This document shows, one piece after another, positions 1-8,027 of a stretch of 64,000 nt of DNA. The notes beneath the pieces were generated by a model, which saw only the letters and a list, made by a program, of their open reading frames with translations, did not search any database and was not told where the DNA came from. Origin of the DNA: Roseitalea sp. Lineage in GTDB: Bacteria > Pseudomonadota > Alphaproteobacteria > Rhizobiales > Rhizobiaceae. The position numbers and the translations under genes are program-made. The first letter of the stretch is position 1; each line of letters begins with the position of its first letter. The stretch covers positions 17,970-81,969 of the forward strand of contig JAEPON010000016.1 in assembly GCA_017642895.1 (NCBI GenBank), written 5' to 3'.

Positions 1-278
1 CGCTCACGATCGCCGGCGCCGAGCGCCCGCGCGACAAGCGCGCTCGCCGCGATCGTCATGCCGATCGCCACCGAGATGGCGAAGAACATCAGCGTGCCGG
101 CATAGCCGATGGCCGCCGCCAGCTCCTCCTGTCCCAGAAGCGAGATGTAGAAAAGGTTGAGCGCATCGACGATGAAGATCGCCACCAGTCCGATCGAGCC
201 GGTGGCCGTCATCGTCACCACATGACCCATGGTCGGGCCGGTCAGGAACTTTGCCTCCCCGGCCCGAGCCTGGCTCAT
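1..278 (-). CDS. MATE family efflux transporter, N-terminal part (truncated by window edge)
   Basis: Only the first 92 codons are inside the window; the gene continues past the left edge. The visible protein begins MSQARAGEAKFLTGP and contains a hydrophobic segment around residues 20-45 (TGSIGLVAIFIVDALNLFYI) and a second around 55-80. The pattern FLTGP followed by membrane segments and a SALVARALGAGDRE turn is typical of the first two helices of MATE (multidrug and toxic compound extrusion) proteins, which export drugs or metabolites using a cation gradient. The ATG lies inside the stop of the upstream VOC gene (ATGA overlap), so the two are probably translationally coupled and co-transcribed with the antiporter gene. 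The substrate cannot be inferred. Confidence 0.75.
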   Translation of the reverse strand, partial: MSQARAGEAKFLTGPTMGHVVTMTATGSIGLVAIFIVDALNLFYISLLGQEELAAAIGYAGTLMFFAISVAIGMTIAASALVARALGAGDRE

Positions 279-700
279 GTCGCAAACAGCGCGTCCATCG
301 AGGCAAACCCCTTGAACTCGAGCGCGTTGCCGGACGGATCGCGGATGAACAAGGTCGCCTGCTCGCCGGGTTGGCCGGCAAAACGCGTCAGCGGCCGTTC
401 GATCCAGTCAATGTCGTCGCGCGCCTCAAGCCGCCCTGCCAACGCCTTCCAGTCATCCACCGGCAGCACGACACCGAAATGCGGCACCGGCACGTCGATC
501 GTGTCGACATGGGTCTTGCTCTCGCCTGCCGGCGCTTGGCGCAGATGCGCCACGATCTGGTGGCCGAACAGCGAAAAGTCGATCCAGTGATCGGACGAGC
601 GGCCTTCGGCGCAACCCAGCACATCGCGGTAGAAGGCACGGGTCGTGTCGAGATCGGTGACCGGAAAGGCCAGATGAAACGGTGTCAGGGGCGCGGTCAT
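275..700 (-). CDS. VOC family protein (glyoxalase/dioxygenase superfamily)
   Basis: A 141-residue protein with a single vicinal-oxygen-chelate fold. The N-terminus PFHLAFPVTDLDTTRAFYRDVLGC is the classic first beta-alpha unit, with a His near residue 9 as the usual metal ligand. A second unit follows around residues 70-130 (VPHFGVVL, then FIRDPSGNALEFKGF), where the Glu of NALEFKG is the usual terminal metal ligand. The family includes extradiol dioxygenases, glyoxalases and fosfomycin resistance enzymes; the actual reaction here is unknown. It overlaps the neighbouring genes by 4 bp on both sides (ATGA), forming a leftward unit antiporter, VOC protein, MATE protein. Confidence 0.85.
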   Translation of the reverse strand: MTAPLTPFHLAFPVTDLDTTRAFYRDVLGCAEGRSSDHWIDFSLFGHQIVAHLRQAPAGESKTHVDTIDVPVPHFGVVLPVDDWKALAGRLEARDDIDWIERPLTRFAGQPGEQATLFIRDPSGNALEFKGFASMDALFAT

Positions 701-2532
701 GATGGTTCGGTCGTCTCCTCGCGGTCAGGCGCGTCGCTCTGGTCGGTGTAGATGATCTTGGCCTCGCGCGTTGGCCTGGTCAGCGGCTCGGGCGTCACGG
801 GCTGGGTGTGCAGCATGTGCCCGCCCGCATAGATGCCTTCGACGGCCTGGATGCGCAGCCGTTCCTCGTCCCGCTTGCGCACATCGTCGCGGATTTGTGA
901 TGCGACGTCTTCCGAAACACCCAGCGCCTGGAGCGTCCGGGCGCCGAAGACGAGACCCGATTCGAACGTCTCGCGCAGCTCATACTCGACATTGCCCGCC
1001 CGCAGCTCCAGCGTATGCGCCCGGTCATAGGCGCGCACGAACAGTCGCACTTCGGGATATTCGCGCTGGATCAGCGCGACGATCTGGTCTGTGACATCCT
1101 TTTTCTGCGTGCATATGGCAACGATCTTGGCGCGCTTGATGCCGGCCGCCTGGAGCACGTCCTTGCGTGTGCCGTCTCCGAAATAGATGCGAAAGCCGAA
1201 GCGTTGCGCCGCGCGCACCCGGTCGGCGGAATGGTCGATGATGGTCACGTCCGAGCCGCCTGACAAAAGGATCTGCGAGGCGACCTGTCCGAAGCGCGAA
1301 AATCCGATCATCAAGACGTCGGCGCCGCTGTCGGCACCAGCGAAATCCTCATCCATCTCCTCGGGCTTGTCCTCGTCGGACAGGATCGGTCCGAGCGCGA
1401 CGCTGATCGGCGTCAATGCCATGGAGAGGGTGACAATGGCGATCAGGATGGACGATGTCTGGCTGTCGAATATGCCGAACGCGACGGCCGACGAGAACAT
1501 GACAAAACCGAATTCGCCGCCCTGCGGCAGCACAAGGGCGGTGCGCACGGCGACATCATGCGGCGTCGAAAAAGCGCGGCACAGGCCGTAGATGATCGCC
1601 GCCTTGATCGTCATCAGAAGCGGCACGGCGATCAGGATGACGAGCCATTCGCGCCGCAGGACGCCCAGATCGAGGCTCATGCCGATCGCCATGAAAAACA
1701 GGCCGAGCAGCAGGCCGCGGAACGGCTCGATGTCGGCTTCCAGCTCATGCCGGTACGACGATTCGGCCAGCATCACGCCGGCGATGAACGCGCCCATGGC
1801 CATGGACAAACCCACCGCCTGCATCAGCATGGCCGAGGCCAGCACCACAAAAAGCGCCGTGGCGATCATCGCCTCGCGCGCGCCGGTGTTGCCGATGATC
1901 CGGAACAAGGGGTTGAGCAGGTATCGTCCTGCCGCGATCAGGACCGCGACGGCGCCGATGGCCAGCGCAAAATCGAGCGCGCGCATATTGTCGGTATCGG
2001 CTCCGCCCGGCGCCAGCAGCGGAATGATGGCGAGCAGCGGGACGATCGCCAGATCCTGGAACAGGAGGATCGCGAACGATTTCTGGCCGTGACGGCGGCT
2101 CATTTCGCCGCGCTCTTCCAGGATTTGCAGTGCAAATGCCGTCGATGACAAGGCCAGCCCGAAACCGATCACAAGGCTGGCTGCCAGGTCCAGCCGTGCC
2201 AGCGCCATGGCGAGCGCGCACAACACAAGTCCGGTGATCAGGACCTGGCTCGCCCCCAGCCCGAAGATCGACCGTCGCATCGACCACAGCCGCGACGGTT
2301 TGAGTTCCAGTCCGATGACGAACAGGAGCAGCACGACGCCGAATTCGGCAACCTGGAAGATTGCCTCGGCATCGGCAAACAGGCCGGCCACCGGCCCGAT
2401 GACGACGCCCGCCGCCAGATAGCCCAGCACGGTGCCCAGCCCCATGCGCTTGAAGAGCGGCGCTGCGATCACCGCCCCGCCCAAGAGGATGATCGCCTCG
2501 CTGTAAAATCCAGGTGTCGCGCCGCCGGCCAT
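697..2532 (-). CDS. KefB/KefC-type monovalent cation:proton antiporter (CPA2 family) with RCK domain
   Basis: An integral membrane antiporter of about 611 residues. Roughly the first 385 residues carry the CPA2 Na+/H+ exchanger domain with many membrane segments, including GYLAAGVVIGP near the N-terminus and the LPQGGEFGFVMF segment. A cytoplasmic RCK/TrkA-N Rossmann domain follows (VLMIGFSRFGQVASQILLSGG, then YFGDGTRKDVLQAAGI), which binds nucleotides and gates K+ efflux in KefB/KefC. The best start is the ATG at 2532, preceded by a GGAA-like site; an in-frame TTG lies 15 bp upstream at 2547. The stop overlaps the next gene. Glutathione-adduct gating is known for E. coli Kef proteins but cannot be confirmed here. 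Confidence 0.93.
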   Translation of the reverse strand: MAGGATPGFYSEAIILLGGAVIAAPLFKRMGLGTVLGYLAAGVVIGPVAGLFADAEAIFQVAEFGVVLLLFVIGLELKPSRLWSMRRSIFGLGASQVLITGLVLCALAMALARLDLAASLVIGFGLALSSTAFALQILEERGEMSRRHGQKSFAILLFQDLAIVPLLAIIPLLAPGGADTDNMRALDFALAIGAVAVLIAAGRYLLNPLFRIIGNTGAREAMIATALFVVLASAMLMQAVGLSMAMGAFIAGVMLAESSYRHELEADIEPFRGLLLGLFFMAIGMSLDLGVLRREWLVILIAVPLLMTIKAAIIYGLCRAFSTPHDVAVRTALVLPQGGEFGFVMFSSAVAFGIFDSQTSSILIAIVTLSMALTPISVALGPILSDEDKPEEMDEDFAGADSGADVLMIGFSRFGQVASQILLSGGSDVTIIDHSADRVRAAQRFGFRIYFGDGTRKDVLQAAGIKRAKIVAICTQKKDVTDQIVALIQREYPEVRLFVRAYDRAHTLELRAGNVEYELRETFESGLVFGARTLQALGVSEDVASQIRDDVRKRDEERLRIQAVEGIYAGGHMLHTQPVTPEPLTRPTREAKIIYTDQSDAPDREETTEPS

Positions 2533-2686
2533 GTCGGGTTCCGTCAATCGGGGCGCCAGCGCCGCGCCCGGCCTTGATGATCGTTGGTATCAGCAATAGA
2601 TGAAGCGCCGACAAATGAAAACAACGCCGTTGCAGCCCGCCGATATTGTCACACTTGCCGCAGCGCCCAGTTCCGGACACGACCCG

Positions 2687-4024
2687 ATGGATGATCACAG
2701 CCAGACCTTGCTCGACCGCGCTTCCGCACTCGTCGAAGCCGCCAAACGTGCTGGCGCCGACGCGGCCGACGCGGTTTCCGTGCGTTCGCGCTCCCGCTCG
2801 GTGACGGTGCGCAACGGCAAGGTCGAGGGGACCGATTCGTCGGAAAGCGACGAACTTTCATTGCGCGTCTTCGTCGGCCAGCGGGTGGCGAGCGTGTCGG
2901 CCGCAGCGGCCGCCGACGCGGACCAGCTCGCCGAGCGCGCCGTTGCCATGGCCAGGGTCTCGCCGGACGATCCTTATAACGGCCTTGCCGATCGCCAACG
3001 GCTGGCGCGCGAGCTTCCCGAACTCGACCTTTTTGATGGCACCGATATCTCGCCGCAGCGCCTGACCGACGACGCGCTGGAGGCCGAGGCGGCGGCGCTT
3101 GCCGTCGATGGCGTTACCAACTCGTCGGGCGGTTCGGCATCGGCCGGCGAGGCCGGCTTCGTTCTGGTCACATCGGACGGGTTTTCGGGCGCCTATCGCG
3201 GGTCCCGGTTCGGGCGCTCCGTTTCGGTGATCGCCGGCGAAGGAACCGCGATGGAACGCGACTACGAGTTTTCCAGCCGAACGCACTTTTCCGATCTTGA
3301 TCCCGCCGCCGAGATTGGCCGCAAGGCCGGCGAGCGTGCCGTCAGGCGCCTTAATCCGCGCAAGATGCCGACCGGCAAGGTCATGGCGATCTTCGATCCG
3401 CGCGTGGCCCGGTCGGTCCTGGGCCATCTGTCCGGCGCCATCAACGGCGCGTCGGTCGCCCGCAAATCGACCTTTCTGCGCGACAAGATGGGTCATGCCA
3501 TTGCCAATCCGGCCATCACCGTGATCGACGAGCCGCACCGGCCGCGCGGCGCCGGCTCGCGCCTTTTCGATGGAGAAGGGGTTGCCGCCAGCCGTCTGAC
3601 GATGGTCGAGGGCGGCGTGCTGCAACACTGGTTCCTGTCCACCGCCATCGGGCGCGAACTGGGGCTTGAAACCAACGGTCGCGGCGTTCGCGGCGGCACG
3701 ACCGTCAATGCCGGCTCGACCAACCTGTCGATCGAGCCTGGCGACATCTCGCCCGAGCAGATGATCGGCGACGCCGGAACCGGCTTTTACGTCACTGAAG
3801 TGTTTGGCCAGGGCGTCAACCTGATCACCGGCGAGTACAGCCGTGGCGCATCCGGCTTCTGGATAGAGAACGGAGAGTTGGCGTTTGCCGTCTCGGAGGT
3901 GACCATCGCCGGCAATCTTGGCGAGATGTTCATGGCCATGGTGCCGGCGGACGATGTGGACCGCGCCTTTGCGACCGCCGCGCCAACGTTGGCGATCCCC
4001 TCCATGACGCTGGCCGGGACCTGA
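2687..4024 (+). CDS. pmbA: TldD/PmbA family metalloprotease-related protein (PmbA)
   Basis: A protein of 445 residues from the ATG at 2687, close to the usual PmbA length. The reading frame is open back to 2600, but the stretch before MDDHSQTLLDRASALVEAAKRAGAD does not resemble the family. TldD and PmbA (TldE) form a heterodimeric protease that processes peptides such as microcins and CcdA; PmbA is the subunit without the metalloprotease His motif, and none is visible here. The C-terminal region RGVRGGTTVNAGSTNLSIEPG followed by GFYVTEVFGQGVN is characteristic. It is divergent from the antiporter gene and followed after a few bases by the phosphatase gene, so the two are likely co-transcribed. 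Confidence 0.93.
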   Translation: MDDHSQTLLDRASALVEAAKRAGADAADAVSVRSRSRSVTVRNGKVEGTDSSESDELSLRVFVGQRVASVSAAAAADADQLAERAVAMARVSPDDPYNGLADRQRLARELPELDLFDGTDISPQRLTDDALEAEAAALAVDGVTNSSGGSASAGEAGFVLVTSDGFSGAYRGSRFGRSVSVIAGEGTAMERDYEFSSRTHFSDLDPAAEIGRKAGERAVRRLNPRKMPTGKVMAIFDPRVARSVLGHLSGAINGASVARKSTFLRDKMGHAIANPAITVIDEPHRPRGAGSRLFDGEGVAASRLTMVEGGVLQHWFLSTAIGRELGLETNGRGVRGGTTVNAGSTNLSIEPGDISPEQMIGDAGTGFYVTEVFGQGVNLITGEYSRGASGFWIENGELAFAVSEVTIAGNLGEMFMAMVPADDVDRAFATAAPTLAIPSMTLAGT

Positions 4025-4033
4025 CCGGCGGTG

Positions 4034-4855
4034 ATGCGACCCGCAGACGCCCCGCCGCCGCTTCCCGCTCTCGCCGATGAACTGGCGCTTATCGCCCAAA
4101 CGGCGCGAACGGCCGGTGCCATGGCGATGGACTATTTCGGCGGCAGCGATCTCGATGTACGGCTCAAGGACGGCGAATCGCCGGTGACCAAGGCCGACTA
4201 TGCGGTCGATCGCTATCTGCGCGAGACGCTTCTGGCCGCCCGGCCGGACTATGGCTGGCTGTCCGAGGAAACCGCGGACGATGATGTCGCCGGCCGGATC
4301 GCCGCGCCGCGCACCTTCATTGCCGACCCGATCGACGGAACCCGCGCCTTCATCGCCGGGCACGCTGTCTGGTGCGTTTCGGTCGGCTTGGTCGAAGACG
4401 GAAAACCTGTCGCGGGCGTCCTTGAATGCCCGGCGCTGGGCGAGACGATCAGCGCAACCCTGGGCGGCGGCGCATGGTGGAACGGCCAGTCCATCAGGGT
4501 CGCCGGCCCCGGTTCCGAACCGCTGATCGGCGGCCCCCGGGGCCTTGTCGACAGGTTCAACGCATCGGGCGCGGCCCGCGCCCGCCGGCACAGCCACGTG
4601 CCGTCTTTGGCATACCGCCTGGCCATGGTTGCCCGCGGTTCCATGGATGGCAGCTTCGTCAAACCGTTCGCATCGGACTGGGACATTGCCGCCGCGGCAC
4701 TCATCCTGACCGAAGCGGGCGGTGTGTTCACGGACGGTCATGGCGACGCGGTGGCGCTCAATGGCGTCGATCCGCTCAAGGGCACTCTGGTCGCCTGCCA
4801 TCCCGACCTTCAAGGCGCAATGTTGGGAGTTGTCGGCGATCTCGGCTTCGGATAA
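4034..4855 (+). CDS. cysQ: 3'(2'),5'-bisphosphate nucleotidase / inositol monophosphatase family protein (CysQ-like)
   Basis: A 273-residue phosphatase of the Li+-sensitive, Mg2+-dependent inositol monophosphatase superfamily. The metal-binding motifs are intact: LSEETADD near residue 75, ADPIDGTRAFIAG near residue 97, and SDWDIAAAALILTEAGG near residue 215. CysQ hydrolyses 3'-phosphoadenosine 5'-phosphate, a by-product of sulfate assimilation. The family also includes inositol and histidinol phosphatases, so substrate assignment rests on overall resemblance. A GTG codon directly before the ATG could serve as an alternative start. It follows pmbA by under 10 bp, and the DUF4170 gene begins about 50 bp downstream. 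Confidence 0.88.
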   Translation: MRPADAPPPLPALADELALIAQTARTAGAMAMDYFGGSDLDVRLKDGESPVTKADYAVDRYLRETLLAARPDYGWLSEETADDDVAGRIAAPRTFIADPIDGTRAFIAGHAVWCVSVGLVEDGKPVAGVLECPALGETISATLGGGAWWNGQSIRVAGPGSEPLIGGPRGLVDRFNASGAARARRHSHVPSLAYRLAMVARGSMDGSFVKPFASDWDIAAAALILTEAGGVFTDGHGDAVALNGVDPLKGTLVACHPDLQGAMLGVVGDLGFG

Positions 4856-4905
4856 TCAGGCGCCAGTTTCCCGACCCGGTTGCGCAGCGCAAAGGCAGAC
4901 ACTTC

Positions 4906-5142
4906 ATGTCGGACACGACGCAGGACACCCAACTCTTGCACCTGGTTTTCGGTGGCGAGCTGGAATCGCCCGACGGCATACGCTTCCGTGACCTGGAGGC
5001 GCTCGACGTTGTCGGCATCTTTCCCGACTATGCCAGCGCGGTTGCCGCCTGGAAGGCGAAGGCGCAGATGACCGTCGATAACGCGCATATGCGCTATTTC
5101 GTCGTTCACCTGCACAGGCTTCTCGATCCGGACAAGGACTGA
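4906..5142 (+). CDS. DUF4170 domain-containing small protein
   Basis: A 78-residue protein beginning MSDTTQDTQLLHLVFGGELES. It matches the DUF4170 pattern found in Hyphomicrobiales: a conserved LVFGGEL strand, FPDYASAVAAWKAKAQMTVDNAHMRYFVVHLHRLL and an acidic C-terminus. The reading frame is open far upstream across cysQ, but the ATG at 4906 gives a protein of family length. In related genomes this gene lies between cysQ and waaA, as here, which suggests a link to lipid A/Kdo biosynthesis, although the function is unknown. Confidence 0.85.
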   Translation: MSDTTQDTQLLHLVFGGELESPDGIRFRDLEALDVVGIFPDYASAVAAWKAKAQMTVDNAHMRYFVVHLHRLLDPDKD

Positions 5143-5309
5143 CAGACCGATGCGACACCGGAACGGTGCTCTTTGGAGGGGTCGATCCGAATGTCGCCAT
5201 GGTTGGTCATCAGGGTCGATCGCCGCCACGGCCCGGCGCGTTCGACCATCTGACGAACGCAGACGACGGGAGGCGCAAGGCGCAGGGGCATGAACGCGGG
5301 TATGACACG

Positions 5310-6686
5310 ATGAGCGAACGCTGGGCGCGACTGGCGCTGCAGACATATCGCTGGGCCGGCATGGCTGCCTATCCGTTCATGGGCGTCTACGTGGCCATGC
5401 GCGCCAGTCGCGGCAAGGAACAGCATGACCGGCGCGGCGAACGCTATGGCCGGGCCTCGCAACGGCGCCCGGACGGCCCGCTGGTCTGGGTGCACGCGGT
5501 GTCCGTCGGCGAGACCGGCGCGGTGTCGGGGCTGATCGGGCGGCTGCGCAAACGGGGCGTGCCGGTGGTCCTGACGACCGGAACCGTCACCTCGGCCGCA
5601 CTGGCCCGCGAGCGGTTCGGCGATGAGGTGATCCACCAATATGTGCCGCTCGATCTCAAACCAGCGGTCAGCCGGTTTTTGAACTATTGGCAGCCCGATC
5701 TGGCGGTCTTCGCCGAATCCGAGATCTGGCCGATGACCATTTTGGAACTGGGCGCTCGTCGCATACCCCAGGTCCTGATCAACGGCCGCATGTCGGATCG
5801 CTCATTCCGCCGTTGGAAGAACCGGATCGCGCTGGCCGAATCGCTGTTTGAGAACCTCTCGCACGTCGCCGCGCAGACCGAGCGCGATGGCGAGCGTTTT
5901 CGCGCGCTCGGCGCCCGGCCGGTCACCGTCTCCGGCAATCTCAAGGCCGATGTGCCGGTGCCACCCGTCGAGCCCGGTGTCCTGACGCAGATGCGCGCCC
6001 GCACCGAAAGGCGGCCGGTCTGGCTTGCCGTGTCCACGCATGAAGGCGAGGAGTTGGCCGCCGCCCGCGTCCACGCCCTGCTGAAAAAGCGCTGGCCGGG
6101 CCTTCTGACCGTCATCGTGCCGCGCCATCCGACCCGTGCCGACGAACTGGCCGTCGCGATCGGCGAGATGGGCCTGACCGTCGTCCGCCGGACGCGCGAC
6201 ACGTTTCCCACCGATGGCGCCGACATCTTCCTGGGCGACACGATCGGCGAAATGGGCCTTTACCTGCGCATGGGCAAGATTGCCTTTGTCGGCCGGTCCC
6301 TGACCGCCGAAGGCGGGCAGAACCCGCTCGAGCCCGCCATGCTGGGCTGCGCCGTGCTCACCGGCCCGAACCTTTCCAATTTCGAGGAGATTTACGCGCG
6401 GTTCAAAAAGGCGCGCGCGGCGCGCATCGTTGACGACGAGATGATGTTGGCCAAGGCGGTCAACTTCCTGCTGGCCAACGAGGCGATGTGCGATGCCATG
6501 GCCGCCGCCGGACAGGGCGTGGTCGCCGACATGGAGGGCGCGCTGGAACGCACCTGGCGCACGCTGACCCCTTACGTCCAGCCTCTGGTCGTCAAGGCCA
6601 GCCTGTCACCGACGGGCCAGAGCAACGAAAAAGGCAATCCCGATCCCGTGCCGACGGCCAATGGTGGAGCCCGGTTTGGCTGGTAA
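5310..6686 (+). CDS. waaA: 3-deoxy-D-manno-octulosonic acid (Kdo) transferase
   Basis: WaaA (KdtA) transfers Kdo from CMP-Kdo to lipid IV-A at the inner face of the cytoplasmic membrane. The predicted protein is about 458 residues. The N-terminal membrane anchor (WAGMAAYPFMGVYVAM) is followed by VHAVSVGETGAVSGLI, which contains the catalytic Glu of the family, then AVFAESEIWPMTILELG and the CMP-Kdo-binding VGRSLTAEGGQNPLEPAMLG motif. The start at 5310 (MSERWARLALQ) is preferred over upstream in-frame codons that would add a family-unlike 48 residues. The gene overlaps lpxK by 26 bp, a common pairing in alphaproteobacteria. Confidence 0.94.
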   Translation: MSERWARLALQTYRWAGMAAYPFMGVYVAMRASRGKEQHDRRGERYGRASQRRPDGPLVWVHAVSVGETGAVSGLIGRLRKRGVPVVLTTGTVTSAALARERFGDEVIHQYVPLDLKPAVSRFLNYWQPDLAVFAESEIWPMTILELGARRIPQVLINGRMSDRSFRRWKNRIALAESLFENLSHVAAQTERDGERFRALGARPVTVSGNLKADVPVPPVEPGVLTQMRARTERRPVWLAVSTHEGEELAAARVHALLKKRWPGLLTVIVPRHPTRADELAVAIGEMGLTVVRRTRDTFPTDGADIFLGDTIGEMGLYLRMGKIAFVGRSLTAEGGQNPLEPAMLGCAVLTGPNLSNFEEIYARFKKARAARIVDDEMMLAKAVNFLLANEAMCDAMAAAGQGVVADMEGALERTWRTLTPYVQPLVVKASLSPTGQSNEKGNPDPVPTANGGARFGW

Positions 6687-7707
6687 CGAGGCGCCGCCCT
6701 TCTGGTACGAGAAGCCCGGCGTCAACGCCCGGCTTCTGGCGCCTGCCGCGCTTGTTTATGGCGCCGTCGCGCGCCGTCGCATGGACCGTGAGGTGTCCGC
6801 CCGGGTCAACGCGCCGGTCCTGTGCATCGGCAATCTGACGGTCGGCGGCACCGGCAAGACGCCGACCGCGATCGCCATCGCGTCGGCTGCCGAAAAGCAC
6901 CGTTACCGACCGGGCATCGTCTCGCGCGGCTATGGCGGCAGCCATTTGCGGCCGCATCGGGTCGATCCGGCCGCCGACACCGCGCGATCGGTCGGCGACG
7001 AGGCGCTGCTCCTGGCCCGCGCGGCGCCGACGGTGATCGGTGCGAACCGGGCTCACAGCGCCCAGACGCTGATCGATGACGGCGCCGACTTCATCATCAT
7101 GGATGATGGTTTCCAGAGCCGGTCGCTGCACATGGACTATGCGCTGATCACGCTTGATGCGCGGCGCGGAATCGGCAATGGCCGGGTCATCCCCGCCGGT
7201 CCCTTGCGCGCGCCCCTGCGCGACCAGATGCGCCTCGCCGACGCGGTGTTGCGGATCGGCGAGGGCGACAAGGGTGACCGGGTCATCCGCGCTGCCGCCC
7301 GTGCCGGAAAGCCGGTCATGCAGGCCCATCTCCGGCCGGCCAATGTGCGCGAAATCTCGGGCCGGCAGGTCTTGGCCTATTGCGGCATCGGTGATCCGGG
7401 CAAGTTCTACGAAACGCTGCATCACTATGGTTGCATGCTGGCCGGGACCCGTTCGTTTGGCGATCATCACATGTTTACCGATGCCGACGCCAAGGCGCTG
7501 ATCGGCAAGGCCGATGCCGAGGGGCTGGAACTGGTGACGACGGAAAAGGACGCGGTCCGCCTGTCCAACCGGGAGGGGCCGCTGGCCAGGCTGCGCGCGC
7601 GCACCCATGTGTTGCCGGTGGCCCTGACATTTGAAACCGCCGCCGACATGGACGCGATCATCATGGCGACCGAGCGGCGCTATCAGCAGCGCAGGCTTGG
7701 CAATTAG
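6661..7707 (+). CDS. lpxK: Tetraacyldisaccharide 4'-kinase
   Basis: LpxK phosphorylates the 4' position of the lipid A disaccharide using ATP, at the cytoplasmic membrane. The 348-residue protein has the P-loop LTVGGTGKTPTAIAIA around residues 60-75, the DDGFQSR motif around residue 147 and the N-terminal EAPPFWYEKPG signature. It overlaps the end of waaA, so the pair is almost certainly one transcript and makes consecutive parts of the Kdo2-lipid A core. Its 3' end overlaps by 4 bp the end of the oppositely oriented DUF2093 gene. Confidence 0.95.
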   Translation: MVEPGLAGNEAPPFWYEKPGVNARLLAPAALVYGAVARRRMDREVSARVNAPVLCIGNLTVGGTGKTPTAIAIASAAEKHRYRPGIVSRGYGGSHLRPHRVDPAADTARSVGDEALLLARAAPTVIGANRAHSAQTLIDDGADFIIMDDGFQSRSLHMDYALITLDARRGIGNGRVIPAGPLRAPLRDQMRLADAVLRIGEGDKGDRVIRAAARAGKPVMQAHLRPANVREISGRQVLAYCGIGDPGKFYETLHHYGCMLAGTRSFGDHHMFTDADAKALIGKADAEGLELVTTEKDAVRLSNREGPLARLRARTHVLPVALTFETAADMDAIIMATERRYQQRRLGN

Positions 7708-7934
7708 CCCGTTTGCGTGGGCAGTGCGCCGTCTTCCCGTTCGGCCTGAAGCGATGCTTGAACGTCCACATAGGCTTGCTGGCGCGCCACGCTCCAATAT
7801 TTCAGCTCGTCGATCGGGATCGGCGTGCCGGTGATTGCACAGCGCACAAATGTCCCCGGCGTGATCACGCGGAAATCGGCGTCCAGATAGCGCACCTTGG
7901 CTTCGTTGGAGCTTGGAATGTCGTGGATGTTCAT
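7704..7934 (-). CDS. DUF2093 domain-containing protein
   Basis: A small protein of 76 residues starting MNIHDIPSSNEAKVRYLDADF. The core FRVITPGTFVRCAITGTPIPIDELKYWSVARQQAYVD is the DUF2093 signature, found almost only in alphaproteobacteria. Function is unknown. The frame is open to 7982, but the ATG at 7934 gives the family length. It lies about 90 bp downstream of mutL on the same strand and could be read from the same transcript. Confidence 0.87.
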   Translation of the reverse strand: MNIHDIPSSNEAKVRYLDADFRVITPGTFVRCAITGTPIPIDELKYWSVARQQAYVDVQASLQAEREDGALPTQTG

Positions 7935-8027
7935 TGCGGTCTCCGACCCCAGCGAAAGGCCACAATTCGGTGTTGGCGTCAAGGAAAACCGGAATCCGGG
8001 CTGGGCTGCTTGCAGGGATCGCGCCGC

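Noticed and set aside
2858..4813. 651-codon minus-strand frame opposite pmbA and cysQ
   Set aside because: A GC-driven shadow of two conserved genes, with no ribosome-binding site or recognisable motif.
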